Source: Laburnicola sp. R22_1
Taxonomy: Eukaryota > Ascomycota > Dothideomycetes > Pleosporales > Didymosphaeriaceae
Reading direction: 5' to 3'
Length of the DNA stretch: 64,000 nt
Assembly (NCBI GenBank): GCA_014281115.1
Contig: JACONQ010000004.1
Location: 3,720,001 to 3,784,000, forward strand
Part shown: positions 1 through 11,052 of the stretch, one piece after another
Numbering within the stretch: position 1 is the stretch's first letter
How the letters are laid out: every line of letters begins with the position of its first letter
Made by a program: the position numbers and the translations under genes
Notes under the pieces: generated by a model
The model's input: only the letters and a program-made list of their open reading frames with translations
Database searches by the model: none
What the model was told of the DNA's origin: nothing

Positions 1-1528
1 AAAGTAACCGCACTAGAGTTCTATTCTGTCTAGATACTTATCTAGCACAAGAGACGGATATACTTAACTATCCACAAGGCAGTTCTAGTGTACCAGTTAG
101 GTTGGCAGCTTATCCAGTTCGCGAAGAACTATAAGATTAAATTTCCGCTCTAGTAAATACAATTACTCCTTATTAATAACAGAATCTAGTAGAGGACGCA
201 AAAAGAGAACAATAAGGTATTTATTAACAAGCTATAAGGTAGCAAGAGCGTTGTATAGATTCGCAAGATCCTTCTGGCTGTTATCGCTATTATTGCTATT
301 AAGTTAGCTTATCTAAGCGAGTACGCTGCGTAGCGGCGTAAGTAAGAATAACTAATAATAGTAGTGGCAATAAGCCAGGTGTGCTATATATAGCGTAAGT
401 AAACCTTATATAGGTTAAGAGCTTATAAGGTGTAGATAGGGTGCAAGTAAGTTTAAACTGTTATCGCGTTATTAGGTAGTGTTTAAGGTTAGTCTTTAAT
501 TAGAATTAAGTGCTATACATAGTACATAATAACCTTCTATCTTAACCTACTTTAACCTCAACCCAAAAAAACAGGTCAAAAAAGGTGCTCGGCAAGCTAA
601 CCTAATAATCTATAATCTATAAAGTAATAGACGCTTTAGCCTAATTAAAAAAAAGTTAAATTTATTTACGTAATTATATAAGCTATACTATATATATAAA
701 TATAGTTTTATATATACATATATACTCTATTATATAGTTAGAGTAATCCTATAATATTATATTAGTAATAAGTATTAGTAATCCTAATACTATAGACTTT
801 TTAATATTAATTTTAGTGCACCTATATTAAATAGTTTAATAGAATAATAATATTTACATATAATCTATATATATCTAATTTAGTGCCTATACATAAGCTA
901 AAATATACTCTTTATTATATTAAATATTACTTAATTACTAGTTTCTTAATAGATTACTAAAATTCTTTAAATCTAAGATAATTAAAAATAATAGGAGTAA
1001 ATCTATACTAAAAATTTATAGAGAGATTAGTAAAAGGATATATTATACTATATATAAGTATTAGCTAATTTTGTATCTTAGATAAAAAGTTATACTCTTC
1101 TAAAGTTAGAGATTTTTTTATCCCTATTTTACCCCTACATTACTTTTACCCTAGACTGACTAAGCGCTTACTAATAGCCTAGGTATAATTCCCTAAACCT
1201 CCTCTTTAAAATAATATATTTGTTATATTTTTAGCTAACCTAATAAGGAAGCTATAAGACTTTAGAAAAGGTAACTTTTTAAGTGACTTTTTCTTATTGC
1301 ACCCCACTATAGTACCTTAACTAGCGTTTGCGTCTATTTATTAACTTTTATTAAGACAACTAGTTAGATTTGCTGCCTAGTATAGACTAGGCCTAAGTAA
1401 TACTATCCTATAACAGCACTAGAGTTTCGCTTTTTAAAATTAAGTTTAGGTATTAGTTATACTTTTACTAAAACTAGCGCAAGCGTATCTAATTAGTTAC
1501 TAAATCTCTAGATAATATTACTTTAGAA

Positions 1529-2150
1529 AAGGCTAAGGTGTACGTTAAGGCCTATACTAAAGTCTATAAATTTATCTATAATACTGCCTGCGCTAATATA
1601 TCTATTGCCTAAGAAATATAATTAAACTAAGCTAATAAATATAGATAAGCTATTAATTTTAATATTAAAAACTAGGTCTTTATTATCCTAAAGAAATTTA
1701 TTGCTAAACGCCTATTAGTTAAGTTAGATTATTAAATAAAAGGACTATACCTAATTATAGGCAAGAAAGGCCACTTATTTATACTTAAACTTTTATAATA
1801 TATAAGAGTTTACCTAGTATTCTATACTAATAGACTTTAAAGAGATCTAAATAATTCCTTACTAGGTTAATTACAACCTCTAGAACTACCTATTAAGGTG
1901 GATAACGTTTCTAAGTAGCTAGTTTCTTGCATTCTTAATAGTAAAGTAGACTATAGAATACTAAAGTACTAAGTAGCGTAAAAAGGGCATAATCTTAACC
2001 TAACCTACTACTCTACTAATAACTTTGTTAACTCTTCCTTACTAATTAAAGCTTACTATTAAAAGTACCTTAAGTAAGCTAGTCTACTAAAATAGTTACC
2101 TATTTAACTAGATGCTACCCTCTAAAACACCTTTCTAGAGTCTATTTCTA
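1529..2150 (+). pseudogene. Ty3/gypsy polyprotein C-terminal relic with chromodomain-like end
   Basis: One forward frame, read with TAA/TAG as mutated CAA/CAG, resembles the C-terminal end of fungal Ty3/gypsy integrases. First comes a basic stretch (IILKKFIAKRLLVKLDY), then a segment like the 'G..Y.V......V.LP' barrel downstream of the integrase core. A chromodomain-like segment follows (about 1918-2070) with an 'IL.S......LKY.V...G' pattern and an 'NF.NSSLLIKAYY' tail. The frame is riddled with stops at former glutamine or tryptophan codons. Reverse transcriptase and RNase H were not located, so this is a fragment or too decayed to follow. The call rests on pattern similarity by eye. Confidence 0.5.
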
Positions 2151-3018
2151 AAGATAATATATTTATAAAGATAAAGTTAAAGCGCTATATTAGGCGTGCT
2201 TAGCTAGATATCTATTACTTTTTAGTACTTTTATTTTCTAATAGCCTTTTTACCCCTAAACATCCCTACTACTACTAGCAGTCCCTATAGCTTTAGGAGC
2301 TGCCTTACCCTAATTAAAAACTATATAGTTAGATTAATACGTTTTTTAAAACGCTTTTTTATAGTACTAAAAAAGCTTATATAATATAATTACACTAGCG
2401 CGTAATAAACTAATCAGAATTTTTTTAGCTAACTCTATTTTTATATAGTATTAGAGCTAAGAATGTGCTCTATTAGTAAAACGCTAAATACTAAAATATA
2501 GTTTTTATTGCGTTTTTTCTACTAATTTACTAATTTACCCCTAATAACTTTTCTTAAAATCTCTACTAAATAGCACTTAAATTAAAAACTAAGGCTACTA
2601 CTAGAACTATAGGGGCCTATTACTTCTATTCTAGCCCTCTTTAGCTCTAAAATAGTGCTAGTTATATTAAAAATCCGCTAAAATATCCTATTTTTATATA
2701 CTTTCCTTTCTATTTTTAGGCCTTAAAAGGGGAGTTATATAATAGTTTATACCTGTCTTTTTACTAGTTATTTACTGTTACCTTTTCTTTTACACCTTAA
2801 TAGCGCCTTTTACCTTATAAAAAGTGTCTTTTCTAGTTAGTGTTAGCGCGTAGTTAGTGTAGGCCTATACCCTATACTACCTACTATATAAGTAAGAGCC
2901 TCCTAGATTTCTTTCTTATTCCCTATCTTAGTATAGTCTTAATTTAGTTATCTCTTTTAACTATACTAGCTGTTCCTAAGAGGTTTGTCCTATAAGGCCG
3001 TATACCGCCCTTATATTT

Positions 3019-3162
3019 GTTATCCTATTCCTAGGTAGATTTAATTAACGCTATATAGTCTTTTTAATTACAAATAAAGGGCTCTATTTTCTTTACATTA
3101 TTTAAAATAAAAGCTTTTATTATTCTATTTCTAAGTAGATTAAATTAATACTACACATATAA
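3019..3162 (-). repeat. Family A short repeat (1.3 units, minus orientation)
   Basis: AT-rich copy of a roughly 115-bp dispersed repeat. Hallmarks are an AGGGCTCT-like block, then TTAAAATAAAAGC, then a CTAAGTAGATTAAATTAA end. A second partial unit (CCTAGGTAGATTTAATTAA) sits just upstream, so the copies are in tandem, as at 39685-39917. It is RIP-mutated relative to the copies at 39.7-39.9 kb. Confidence 0.6.
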
Positions 3163-3290
3163 AACTTAATAAAATACTTAACAGATCTATATTATAATAT
3201 CTTCGCTCCTACATTCGCAGCTGCTTCCTTATCTTCCTAACCCTTGGCCTTTTCGCTGATAGTGTTAATAGAATCTTTCATTAAGCCTTA

Positions 3291-3356
3291 ACGTACTCCA
3301 CAACCGAGCGACTCACCCAACCGAGCGACTCACTTTTGCCAAGACCCCACCAAAAC
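3291..3356 (+). repeat. Left TIR of the Fot1/pogo element
   Basis: 66 bp, starting ACGTACTCCACAACC, an exact reverse complement of 5098-5163. The motif CAACCGAGCGACTCAC occurs at 3301-3316 and again at 3318-3333. Such a direct repeat inside a TIR is a plausible double binding site for the transposase N-terminal domain (inference). Confidence 0.95.
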
Positions 3357-3381
3357 GTGCTACCATCAATAGTACAACGCG

Positions 3382-5010
3382 ATGCCTCAACAACACAACG
3401 AACTACTAGTGTTAAACGAAGCTTGTATACAGCTTGCGATCCAGGCTATCGAACAAGACGCGTCACTTTCGCAAAGACGCGCTGCCGCCATCTATAACAT
3501 CCCTCAAAAGACCCTCAGCCGACGACGCGCTAGAATCGCCTTCCGACGCGACTGCCCACCTAACACAATGAAGCTTACTATAAGAGAGGAGAAGGCGATT
3601 ATACAGCATGTACTCGATCTAGACTCGCAAGGATTCCCACCACAGCTTGCTGCCGTAGAGGATATGGCCAATTCTTTGCTAGCTAAGCGGCATCGCGACC
3701 CTATGGGCCATAACTAGGCTCCAAACTTTGTTAAGCGCCAGCCAGAGCTTAAAGTCAAGTTTAATCGAAAGTACGACTATAAGAGAGCCCTCCAGGAGGA
3801 TCCTAAGGTGATACAAGGCTGGTTCCGGCTTGTAGAGAACATAAAGGCTAAGTATGGTATCCTAGATAAGGACACCTACAATTTCGACGAGTCTAGCTTT
3901 ATAATAGGCATAATATCGACTGGAGCGGTAGTCACAGGCTCTGAGCGTCGAGGACGGCCAAAGCAGGTGCAGCAGGGTAATAGGGAGTGGACAACAGTCA
4001 TCCAAGGCATTAACGCAATAGGGTGGTAGATCCCACCCTTTATTATCTTTAGGGGCAAGCACCACCTCTCCGCCTAGTATAAGGAGAAGGATCTACCTCA
4101 TAATTAGGTTATTGCAGTCTCTAAGAACGGCTAGACAACAAATGAGCTTAGTCTGCAATGGCTAAAGCACTTTAATAAGCATACAAAGAGGCGTACTATT
4201 AGTGGAGCACGTTTGCTCATTATTAATGGCCACGAAAGTTATAACTCGCTTAAATTCCAGAATTACTGCAAAAAGAGTAATATTATTACTTTCTATATGC
4301 CTCCACATTCGTCGCACCTCTTGCAGCCACTTGACGTGGGTTGTTTTGCGCTGTTAAAGAAGGCGTATAGGCGCCAAGCCGAGAATCTGATGCGCAACCA
4401 CATCACGCACATTACCAAAATCGAGTTCCTACCTTGCTTTATTGCTGCTTTTAAGGCTTCAATTACTAAAAGTAATATCAAAGGAGGCTTTTGAGGTGCT
4501 GGCCTAGTGCCCCACGACCTAGAGGCTGTACTATCGCAGCTTGACGTCCGCTTGCGTACGCCTCCAGAATGTACTATTCGCGATAGTACATAGGAGTCGC
4601 AAACTCCGCGAAATAGTACAGAACTTGGGTCACAATCAATGCTGGTTAAGCAGAGGATTTAAAGGCATGTGGATAGTTCCCTAACTTATATAGTTAAGGC
4701 GGTGGAAAAGCTCGTTAAAGGCGCCGAGCTAATGGGGCATTCTTTGGTGTTGATGACTAAACGCAACGCCAAACTTCAAGCTGCTAATAAGGCCGCTACG
4801 CGACGTAAATCGCACAAAAGAAAGCGATTGCAGCAAGAAGGAGCTCTTACAGCTGAAGAGGGCCAGCGGCTGGCTACTCTAAAGGACTTTGCGGCGCGCA
4901 GTGATGGCAAGAAGGCAAAGAAGAGGGCGCGCGTTGATGGAGGCGAGCCAACTCAACGGCGCTGTGGACGCTGCGGCGAGCCTGGGCACAATAGAACAAC
5001 GTGTAAATAA
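3382..5010 (+). pseudogene. Fot1/pogo transposase with zinc knuckle, killed by stop codons
   Basis: A single frame of 543 codons runs through without indels but has eight internal stops: 3715, 4027, 4075, 4105, 4132, 4492, 4588 and about 4657. At least four sit where the family has tryptophan (TGG to TAG); others fit glutamine or arginine codons. Recognisable parts in order: psq-type helix-turn-helix (MPQQHNELLVLNEACIQLAI), linker with CENP-B-like DNA-binding character, and a DDE core with NFDESSF (first Asp), LIINGHESY (second Asp now Asn) and QPLDVGCF (third Asp). The C-terminus is basic and ends in a CX2CX4HX4C zinc knuckle (CGRCGEPGHNRTTC). The family cuts and pastes DNA at TA sites; this copy cannot make the enzyme. 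Confidence 0.92.
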
Positions 5011-5097
5011 CCTGCAGAAGTAGATTCTGAATAGATTGGCCTATTTAGACTATTGATAATAGTTCGTATTGACTCTGTACTGTCGTGAATAGTACAT

Positions 5098-5163
5098 GTT
5101 TTGGTGGGGTCTTGGCAAAAGTGAGTCGCTCGGTTGGGTGAGTCGCTCGGTTGTGGAGTACGT
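5098..5163 (-). repeat. Right TIR of the Fot1/pogo element
   Basis: Perfect inverted copy of 3291-3356, including both 16-bp internal motifs. It ends at GGAGTACGT and is followed by the TA duplication. Confidence 0.95.
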
Positions 5164-5483
5164 TATATGGTGCCCTTGTTAAGTTCTTTTGCAACCGTTT
5201 TTGCGGTCTCCCTCACGCCGCCTCTAGATGGCTCGTCGTTGGGCTTCGCAAGCAGCGCAGATGGATGGTTCTCCATAGGTGTGTCTTGCGATCTATCTTT
5301 CTTAAGGTGGAGTGCTTTTTTGATCTTGTCTCGCTTTCTCTCCGGTTCTGGGAGCTCTACCGGCTCATGCGCGGATTCCTCATGGTGGACGGCCAGCTCG
5401 ATTTGTTGGTGACGGTTGATATGTGCTCGGTCTATGCCAATCTCGCCCACATCCACGGGCGTGGAGTCTTGCACTTTTGGCAT
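5163..5483 (-). pseudogene. Small host reading frame truncated or abutted by the Fot1 insertion
   Basis: Minus-strand frame of 106 codons beginning MPKVQDSTPVDVG and ending ETAKTVAKELNKGTI. It is hydrophilic and rich in Lys, Glu and Arg, with a basic stretch ERKRDKIKKALHLKK. The terminal TAA is formed by the TA target duplication plus the last base of the element. In the same frame on the far side of the transposon (about 3290 down to 3190) the sequence still looks coding: GLMKDSINTISEKAKG, a stop that fits CAG to TAG, then EDKEAAANVGAKIL. The gene was therefore probably longer and is now split. I do not recognise the family. An upstream ATG at 5657 would add a stretch that looks like untranslated leader, so 5483 is preferred. 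Confidence 0.6.
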
Positions 5484-6275
5484 GGTGGCCGGGGTGCGTC
5501 GGCACGGGTTGTTGATTCTGGTTGGTGTCCAGATACGTGTGGGGTGGTAGATGATCGGGTAAGGTAGAATGCAAATGAGGTTGTTTAACAGTGAGGGTAA
5601 AGTAAGGTGAAATATTGCGGGGCAGCCTGCTTTCGTGCGTTTGCTGTGCTCCGCCATTGACTCGTTATCGCTTCCTCATTGTGTCACTATCATCCACTGC
5701 TACTTCCCTAACCGCTAACCCGTCTGACAACTGACAACTGGGATTGATAAATACAGCATTGCCTCTTACCCCGTATTTGCTAAATACGCTATTGCATCAT
5801 ACCCTGTATAGAGAGTCGCATCGCAGCTTTGGTTGGACTTTTATAACAATGCACACAGGAAAGACATGCGTTTAGAGTGACACAACGTGGAAAACGACCA
5901 GCCCAGAGCAAAACACAACCAACAGTAGCGCACCTAGTACATATGTATGTATGTATATAAAGAAACACCTCATGGATGCTTGAATCAAAAGAAAATTCCA
6001 GCACTTCTCGCAAGTCTCCACCAACTGCACTCCTCATCGCTCACCAACCTCCACAACGTAAGGAGCACCTCAATGAGAATACACATAGACACATAACAAC
6101 ACAGACCACGCTCAAGATTTTTTCCGCCCGGCCACCTATTCATACACCACGTCTATCCAGGCAGCTTTCGCAACCACATTACGCCAACCAACTACTCTAA
6201 ACCCATATTTCACATATGCAGTCGTCCGCAAACAGGAATGCACAGTATTCCACAGACAAAGTTAAAACATTGTGC
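5484..6275. other. Intergenic, no gene seen
   Basis: About 790 bp between the truncated frame and the 3' end of KGD2. Moderately AT-rich with no convincing coding frame. It probably holds the promoter of the truncated gene and the KGD2 3' UTR. Confidence 0.6.
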
Positions 6276-7954
6276 TTAACCAAGAAGCATCTTCCTTGGG
6301 TCCTCAATATATTCCTTGATCTTTACAAGGAAGGTGACGGCCTCCCTTCCATCGAGTAGACGGTGATCGTAAGTAAGAGCGAGGTACATCATCTGAGCGA
6401 CATGTGTTAGCACAACCACTGGAAATATCAAGATCGGAGTTGCTCACAGGACGAATCTCCACCTTCCCATTGATAGCGACAGGCTTATCCTTGATTGCGT
6501 GCAGGCCTAGCACAGCAGTCTGCGGCAAGTTGATAATAGGTGTACCCATCAAGCTACCAAAGACCCCACCGTTGCTGATAGTGAAGGTTCCGCCAGCCAT
6601 ATCTTCGATGGTGAGCTTGTTGTCGCGGGCCTTCTTACCGAGGTCTGCAATCGACCTTTCAATGCCAACCATGTCCATCGACTCAGCGTTACGGACGACG
6701 GGCGTAACCAGGCCCTTTTCGGTAGCAACAGCGACGGATATATCCACATAATCACGGTACACAATGGTGTCGCCACCGTTTGGTCCCTCGATGGAGGCAT
6801 TGACGGCGGGTAACTCCTTCATGGCAAGCATACAGGCACGTGCGAATGCGGACATGAAACCGAGCTTAACGCCCTGCTTCTTAAGAATCTCGTCCTTGTA
6901 CAGCTTGCGAAACTCCATGATGGACGACATGTCGACCTCGTTGAAAGTGGTGAGGGCGGCAGCCGTGTTTTGCGACTGCTTTAGTCGCTCGGCAATTCGG
7001 AGGCGCATGCGGTTCATCTTCACACGGCGTTCTTCACGAGCTTCTGGCGCAGGTGTCGACTTCGACTCGGATTCCTTGGGCTTCTGCTCTTTTGGTGGGA
7101 ACGGCTTCTGGGATGGCGGCGCGGGCTTGGAGTCTTGTTTCGGCGGCTCGGGTCTCGACTCCTCTTTCGGCGGAGCAGGTCCATCCTCTTCTGGCTGCTC
7201 TTGCTTGCCCTGGGGTTGCGACAATGTCTCTTGCTCTTTCGGCGCTGGTTCCTTGGCCTCCTCCTTGGCCTCCTTTGCGGCACCAGAAGGTTCTCCGCCG
7301 AGCTCCAGCTTTACGAGATCTTGTCCAACTGTGACCGTGTCCTCCTCGTTGACAAGAAATTCCTTGATGGTACCAGCCTCAGGGGCATTCACGGACACGT
7401 CAATCTAGAGAGGGTCAACCTGTGTTCGTTTTGCACGGGCAAGGCAGCGTACTTTGTCCGTCTCGATCGTAGCAATCTCTTCGTCCTGTTCCACATAATC
7501 GCCAACCTCTAGTGCTCGTCAGTGCCGGCTCCAGATGCGTGCCCTGTAGCACTCACGTTTTGACCACTGCTTCAGCGTGCCCTCTGTGATGGACTCGGCC
7601 ATCTGTGGCACTTTGACGATGCTGTCGGCTGGTGCGAGGATTAGCCCGTGTCCGTTCCTGCATTCGTCCAGAAAAGCGTACCGTAGCTCCGCGACTGCGG
7701 GATGAGCGCAATGCGCTCCCGTGACAGTTGCCCAGGCCGCCTGCAGAAGTCAGCACGCACGCTTGAGAAGGCCATGGCGGCACCGACCTTGACGTGTGGC
7801 CGAGCAGACCGCACTTGGTCGCTCGTGCCACGGCAGAGAAGCTGCGTGTCGCGGGAGAGGCGGACAGGCGGACAGCTCTCGAGGCGCGAAGGAGCGGCAT
7901 GGGGCGCAAAGGCGCAGAAGTCGCCAGACGGCGGAGACACTGCTGGCCAGACAT
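6276..7954 (-). CDS. KGD2: Dihydrolipoyllysine succinyltransferase, E2 of 2-oxoglutarate dehydrogenase
   Basis: Mitochondrial E2 subunit that transfers the succinyl group to CoA in the TCA cycle. Six exons on the minus strand give 466 aa: 7815-7954, 7682-7740, 7557-7628, 7453-7508, 6448-7404 and 6276-6392, all with GT-AG introns. The N-terminus ([20 protein letters not shown], rich in Arg and Ser) looks like a mitochondrial presequence. A lipoyl domain follows ([15 protein letters not shown] ... IETDKIDV, the Lys being the lipoylation site), then a Pro/Glu/Lys-rich linker. There is no clear E3-binding domain, as is usual for fungal E2o. The catalytic domain ends in YDHRLLDG (His and Asp active-site motif). 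The last exon encodes [17 protein letters not shown] and ends KMLLG. The divergent neighbour is NDUFB9, another mitochondrial gene. Confidence 0.95.
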
Positions 7955-8287
7955 GGTGAGGCTCGGGGGGGATGAGAGGCCCAGCGACGGTGTGAGGTGC
8001 GAAGAGCGGAAGCGCGGGAGAGAGGGCAGAGGAGGGCGGACAAGCAGGTAATGCGGCAATTGATCGATGTCGAACTGGCTTGGTTAGCAACTTAATTGCG
8101 ATGTCCGCGGGTGATGCAGAGCTCGGTCATGGCGTAAGCCCAAGGCAGCTAGTGGAGGGCAAGGGCATTTGCGCGCCGGGAGGGTGCGCCGACCGACACT
8201 GCACCGCGACGCCCATTGCGACCGCCATCCCAGGCTTCTCCCCGCGCACCGCACAGCAAAGACGCCGGCCAGGCGCCCGCAGCTGCC

Positions 8288-8805
8288 ATGAGCTCCAAGA
8301 TAACCGTCCTGTGCGTGCCCGCCCGCCGCAGTCCCGGCGCGACAGCCAGCGACGCGCGACGACGACACAACTAACAGCACACAGCCACCTCTACCGGCGC
8401 TCGCTGAAGCTGGCCCTCGACTGGGCCGTCCACAGGTACCTCTGGCGGGGCCAGGCCATGTACATCCGCTCGCTGTTCGAGGCCAATAAGCACGTTATCG
8501 AGCCTCGCCAGCAGAGGGTAGGCCATGCACGGAACGATCCCCAAGACCATCACTCACAGACCGCCAGGCGCTTATCGAGGAGACGCAGGCCTTGCTGGAG
8601 AAGTGGAAGCATCCGGACCCGTACCGCCCGCCCACTGCACCTGGAGGTATGCCATCGCACTGCATACGGCCGCGGACACGGCTAACCATTACAGGCTCCA
8701 AGTACGAGCGCAACCTGCCCGCTCCCATTCTGGATCGTGAGTGTCCCCCATACCAGCGAAAGACGCCGCTAATGTCGGACAGCTCCGCCAAAGATGACAC
8801 TGTAA
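8288..8805 (+). CDS. NDUFB9: NADH:ubiquinone oxidoreductase B22-like subunit (LYR protein)
   Basis: Accessory subunit of respiratory complex I in the mitochondrial inner membrane. Five exons (8288-8310, 8385-8517, 8568-8646, 8695-8736, 8783-8805) give 99 aa. The LYR motif lies near the start (HLYRRSLKLALDW), followed by the family core YLWRGQAMYIRSLFEANK and KWKHPDPYRPPTAPGGSKYERNLP. Length fits the fungal family of about 100 aa. Exon phases close exactly (300 nt including stop), which supports the model. The tiny first exon (23 nt) is the least certain part. The gene is divergent from KGD2, about 330 bp apart. Confidence 0.9.
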
Positions 8806-9444
8806 AGGCTGGAAAGCTTGGGTGTGACAGCCTGTACATAAATAGTAGACAGTCGAACCAGCAATGCACCATTCTCAACACGCTGGTTTGAACACGGCCA
8901 TTTGCCACATCCAATGCTTCATCATAGTCTTGTCAATTCAGTAATAGTAGGCACGAATGAATTGCACTTCTCGTGTAGATCAAGGCCATATCATCCCGTC
9001 TCCGTTGCAACGTTGCTCCAAGTGCTCAATCCGTTTCCGACTGCCAGCTTGAAAAGATGAGATTTACCACTACTATCGAACATTTATTTTGTATTAAAGA
9101 AACCACCGCAGTGGTAGTTAATTAGCTTCCGGTTGCCCAAGCCACAAAATCACCACCGTACGTTGGACATCGGCTCTCGTGGAGTAAATGAGCAAGCTCT
9201 TTGGGCGAGAAAAGCACGCCCAAACCAATGTCAGAGATTTAGGAAACCAAATGGATCACGCATCACGAAACCAAGATCAATGTGAAGTAATCCCTTGATT
9301 GAAGCTCATGAGCCACCACCCATCGATGTGGGAATAATGTACAGCTCTGGTATTTAAACCCCGTGATGAAAAGCCGTGAACCGAGACCCAGACCAAACCC
9401 CATTATCATGAAAAACACCGAACCGCGCCAGAGAAAGAAATAAC
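8806..9444. other. Intergenic between NDUFB9 and H2A 3' ends
   Basis: About 640 bp between convergent genes. No coding frame, RNA gene or repeat is apparent; probably two 3' UTRs. Confidence 0.6.
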
Positions 9445-10048
9445 TTAGAGCTCCTGTGAAGGGCCCTTGCCAGGCTTCGCGGTCTTCTTGGGAAGCAGGT
9501 CTGCACAAGTTAGCGAATGCACACAAAGCAATACGGAAGAGTGACGTACTCTGGTGGATGTTGGGGAGAACACCACCCTGGGCAATGGTGACGTGCCCGA
9601 GGAGCTTGTTCAACTCCTCATCGTTGCGGATGGCAAGCTGGAGATGACGGGGGATGATACGCGTCTTCTTGTTGTCGCGCGCAGCGTTACCAGCCAACTC
9701 GAGGATTTCGGCAGCCAAGTACTCAAGAACAGCGGCGAGGTACACGGGAGCGCCGGCACCGACACGCTGAGCGTAGTTGCCCTTGCGGAGCAGACGGTGG
9801 ACACGACCAACCGGGAAGGCGAGGCCGGCCTTGGAAGAACGACTGCGCCTAGTTAGCACAATGCACGAGATGGAACGCGAATGCGGAGCGCGAAAGAGAG
9901 CGACGCGTCAAATCAAAACAAGACGCGTCAGAGATGAGGGGGCAAGGCGCGCCCAATGGCATCGCAATGGAAACCGCGGGTCGAGTACTTACGACTGGGC
10001 GCTGGACTTGCTGCCGCTGGCCTTGCCTCCGGATTTGCCGCCAGTCAT
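9445..10048 (-). CDS. HTA1: Histone H2A
   Basis: Core nucleosome histone. Three exons (9993-10048, 9550-9842, 9445-9500) give 134 aa: [18 protein letters not shown], then the histone fold ([19 protein letters not shown] ... [19 protein letters not shown]), ending in [18 protein letters not shown]. The C-terminal SQEL motif is the conserved damage-phosphorylation site of fungal H2A. Intron 1 is 150 bp, intron 2 is 49 bp. It is divergently paired with H2B. Confidence 0.98.
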
Positions 10049-10491
10049 TTTGATGAGGAGTGCGAGTAGAGCTGGAGAGTGTTGAAGGGTGTGGGAGCTG
10101 AGATGCGGTGGAGCTGCGTTGGATGTGGTGGAGTGGTGGTGTCGGGACGATGGATGGAGGGCAGACGTCGGGGCGGCGGGCAGCTTATAAGGACGGCGCG
10201 GCGTGTTGTGGTGCGCGAGATCAACCTGCTCCACTAGCGCGCTCAAGATCACGCTTGGGCAGGCGTGGGCTCGCTAAGCCGCCCAAGACAGCAGCGACGC
10301 GGCACGGACCACGCAGGCGCCGCTGGATCACAACATCGAGCGCTCTCCCCATAAGAAGCGCGTCCCCCGCCCGCCGACGTCCTTTCTCCTCCATCTCGAC
10401 TCTCAACCACCACATCGCCCGCATCTCAACCCAACGCCGCTTTACGCTCCAGCACCACTTGCCTCTCACCCAAACACTCCATCTTTCCAAA
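10049..10491. promoter_or_regulatory. Shared divergent promoter of the H2A/H2B pair
   Basis: 443 bp between the two start codons. It is GC-rich, with a TATA-like CTTATAAGG near 10183-10191 on the H2A side and pyrimidine-rich leader sequence before the H2B start. Divergent H2A/H2B pairs driven from one control region are the rule in fungi; no specific factor site was verified. Confidence 0.6.
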
Positions 10492-11052
10492 ATGCCTCCC
10501 AAAGCCCAGAAGACTACCACCGGCGGCAAGGCCCCGGCTGGCAAGGCGCCTGCTGAGAAGAAGGAGGCTGGCAAGAAGACGGCCGCTCCCTCTGGCGAGA
10601 AGAAGAAGCGCACCAAGTCCAGGAAGGAGACCTACTCCAGCTACATCTACAAGGGTGAGTTTTTCGCGTCCTTTGTTGCGTGCGCAGCGCGCCTTCACCA
10701 TCGCCGTCGCGTCTTTGCATCATCGAATCGTCATTAACGTGTCGCAGTTCTGAAGCAGGTCCACCCCGACACTGGTATCTCCAACCGTGCGATGTCCATC
10801 CTGAACTCGTTTGTCAATGACATCTTTGAGCGCGTCGCCACCGAGGCTTCCAAGCTCGCTGCCTACAACAAGAAGTCCACCATCTCATCACGCGAGATCC
10901 AGACCTCGTACGTCCCCTTCCGTTCACTATTTCCCATGACCGCTTTGCTAACGGGCTGCAGTGTCCGGCTTATTCTGCCAGGCGAATTGGCCAAGCACGC
11001 CGTGTCTGAGGGTACCAAGGCTGTCACCAAGTACTCTTCCTCCACCAAATAA
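10492..11052 (+). CDS. HTB1: Histone H2B
   Basis: Core nucleosome histone. Three exons (10492-10654, 10748-10907, 10962-11052) give 137 aa. The Lys/Ala/Pro-rich tail begins [20 protein letters not shown]. The fold ([36 protein letters not shown]) is followed by [20 protein letters not shown] and the C-terminal helix with the AVTKYSSS ubiquitination region. Intron 2 (54 bp) has no stop and could be read through in frame, but splicing restores the invariant [10 protein letters not shown]. Confidence 0.98.

Larger units (their letters stand above)
1..3290. other. AT-rich RIP-degraded isochore (left)
   Basis: Very AT-rich DNA with extreme TpA excess and no long open frame. CpG steps survive while CpA/TpG are scarce, as expected of CpA to TpA RIP in fungi. 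It holds a Ty3/gypsy relic (about 1529-2150), a family A repeat (3019-3162) and a short GC-richer strip (about 3190-3288) that seems to belong to the host locus split by the Fot1 element. Nothing else is recognisable. The left edge lies outside the window. Confidence 0.85.
3291..5163 (+). mobile_element. Fot1/pogo-type DNA transposon (Tc1/mariner superfamily), inactive
   Basis: 1,873-bp element bounded by 66-bp perfect TIRs (3291-3356 and 5098-5163) and flanked by a TA target duplication (3289-3290 and 5164-5165), as expected of pogo/Fot elements. It carries one transposase reading frame (3382-5010) that has stop codons but no frameshift. Each TIR contains a 16-bp motif repeated with 17-bp spacing. 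The intact TIRs and TA duplication show that the copy moved as a whole and was then inactivated by point mutation. Confidence 0.93.

Noticed and set aside
5484..5657. Longer N-terminus for the truncated minus-strand frame
   Set aside because: The added stretch reads like leader sequence and has no conserved character.
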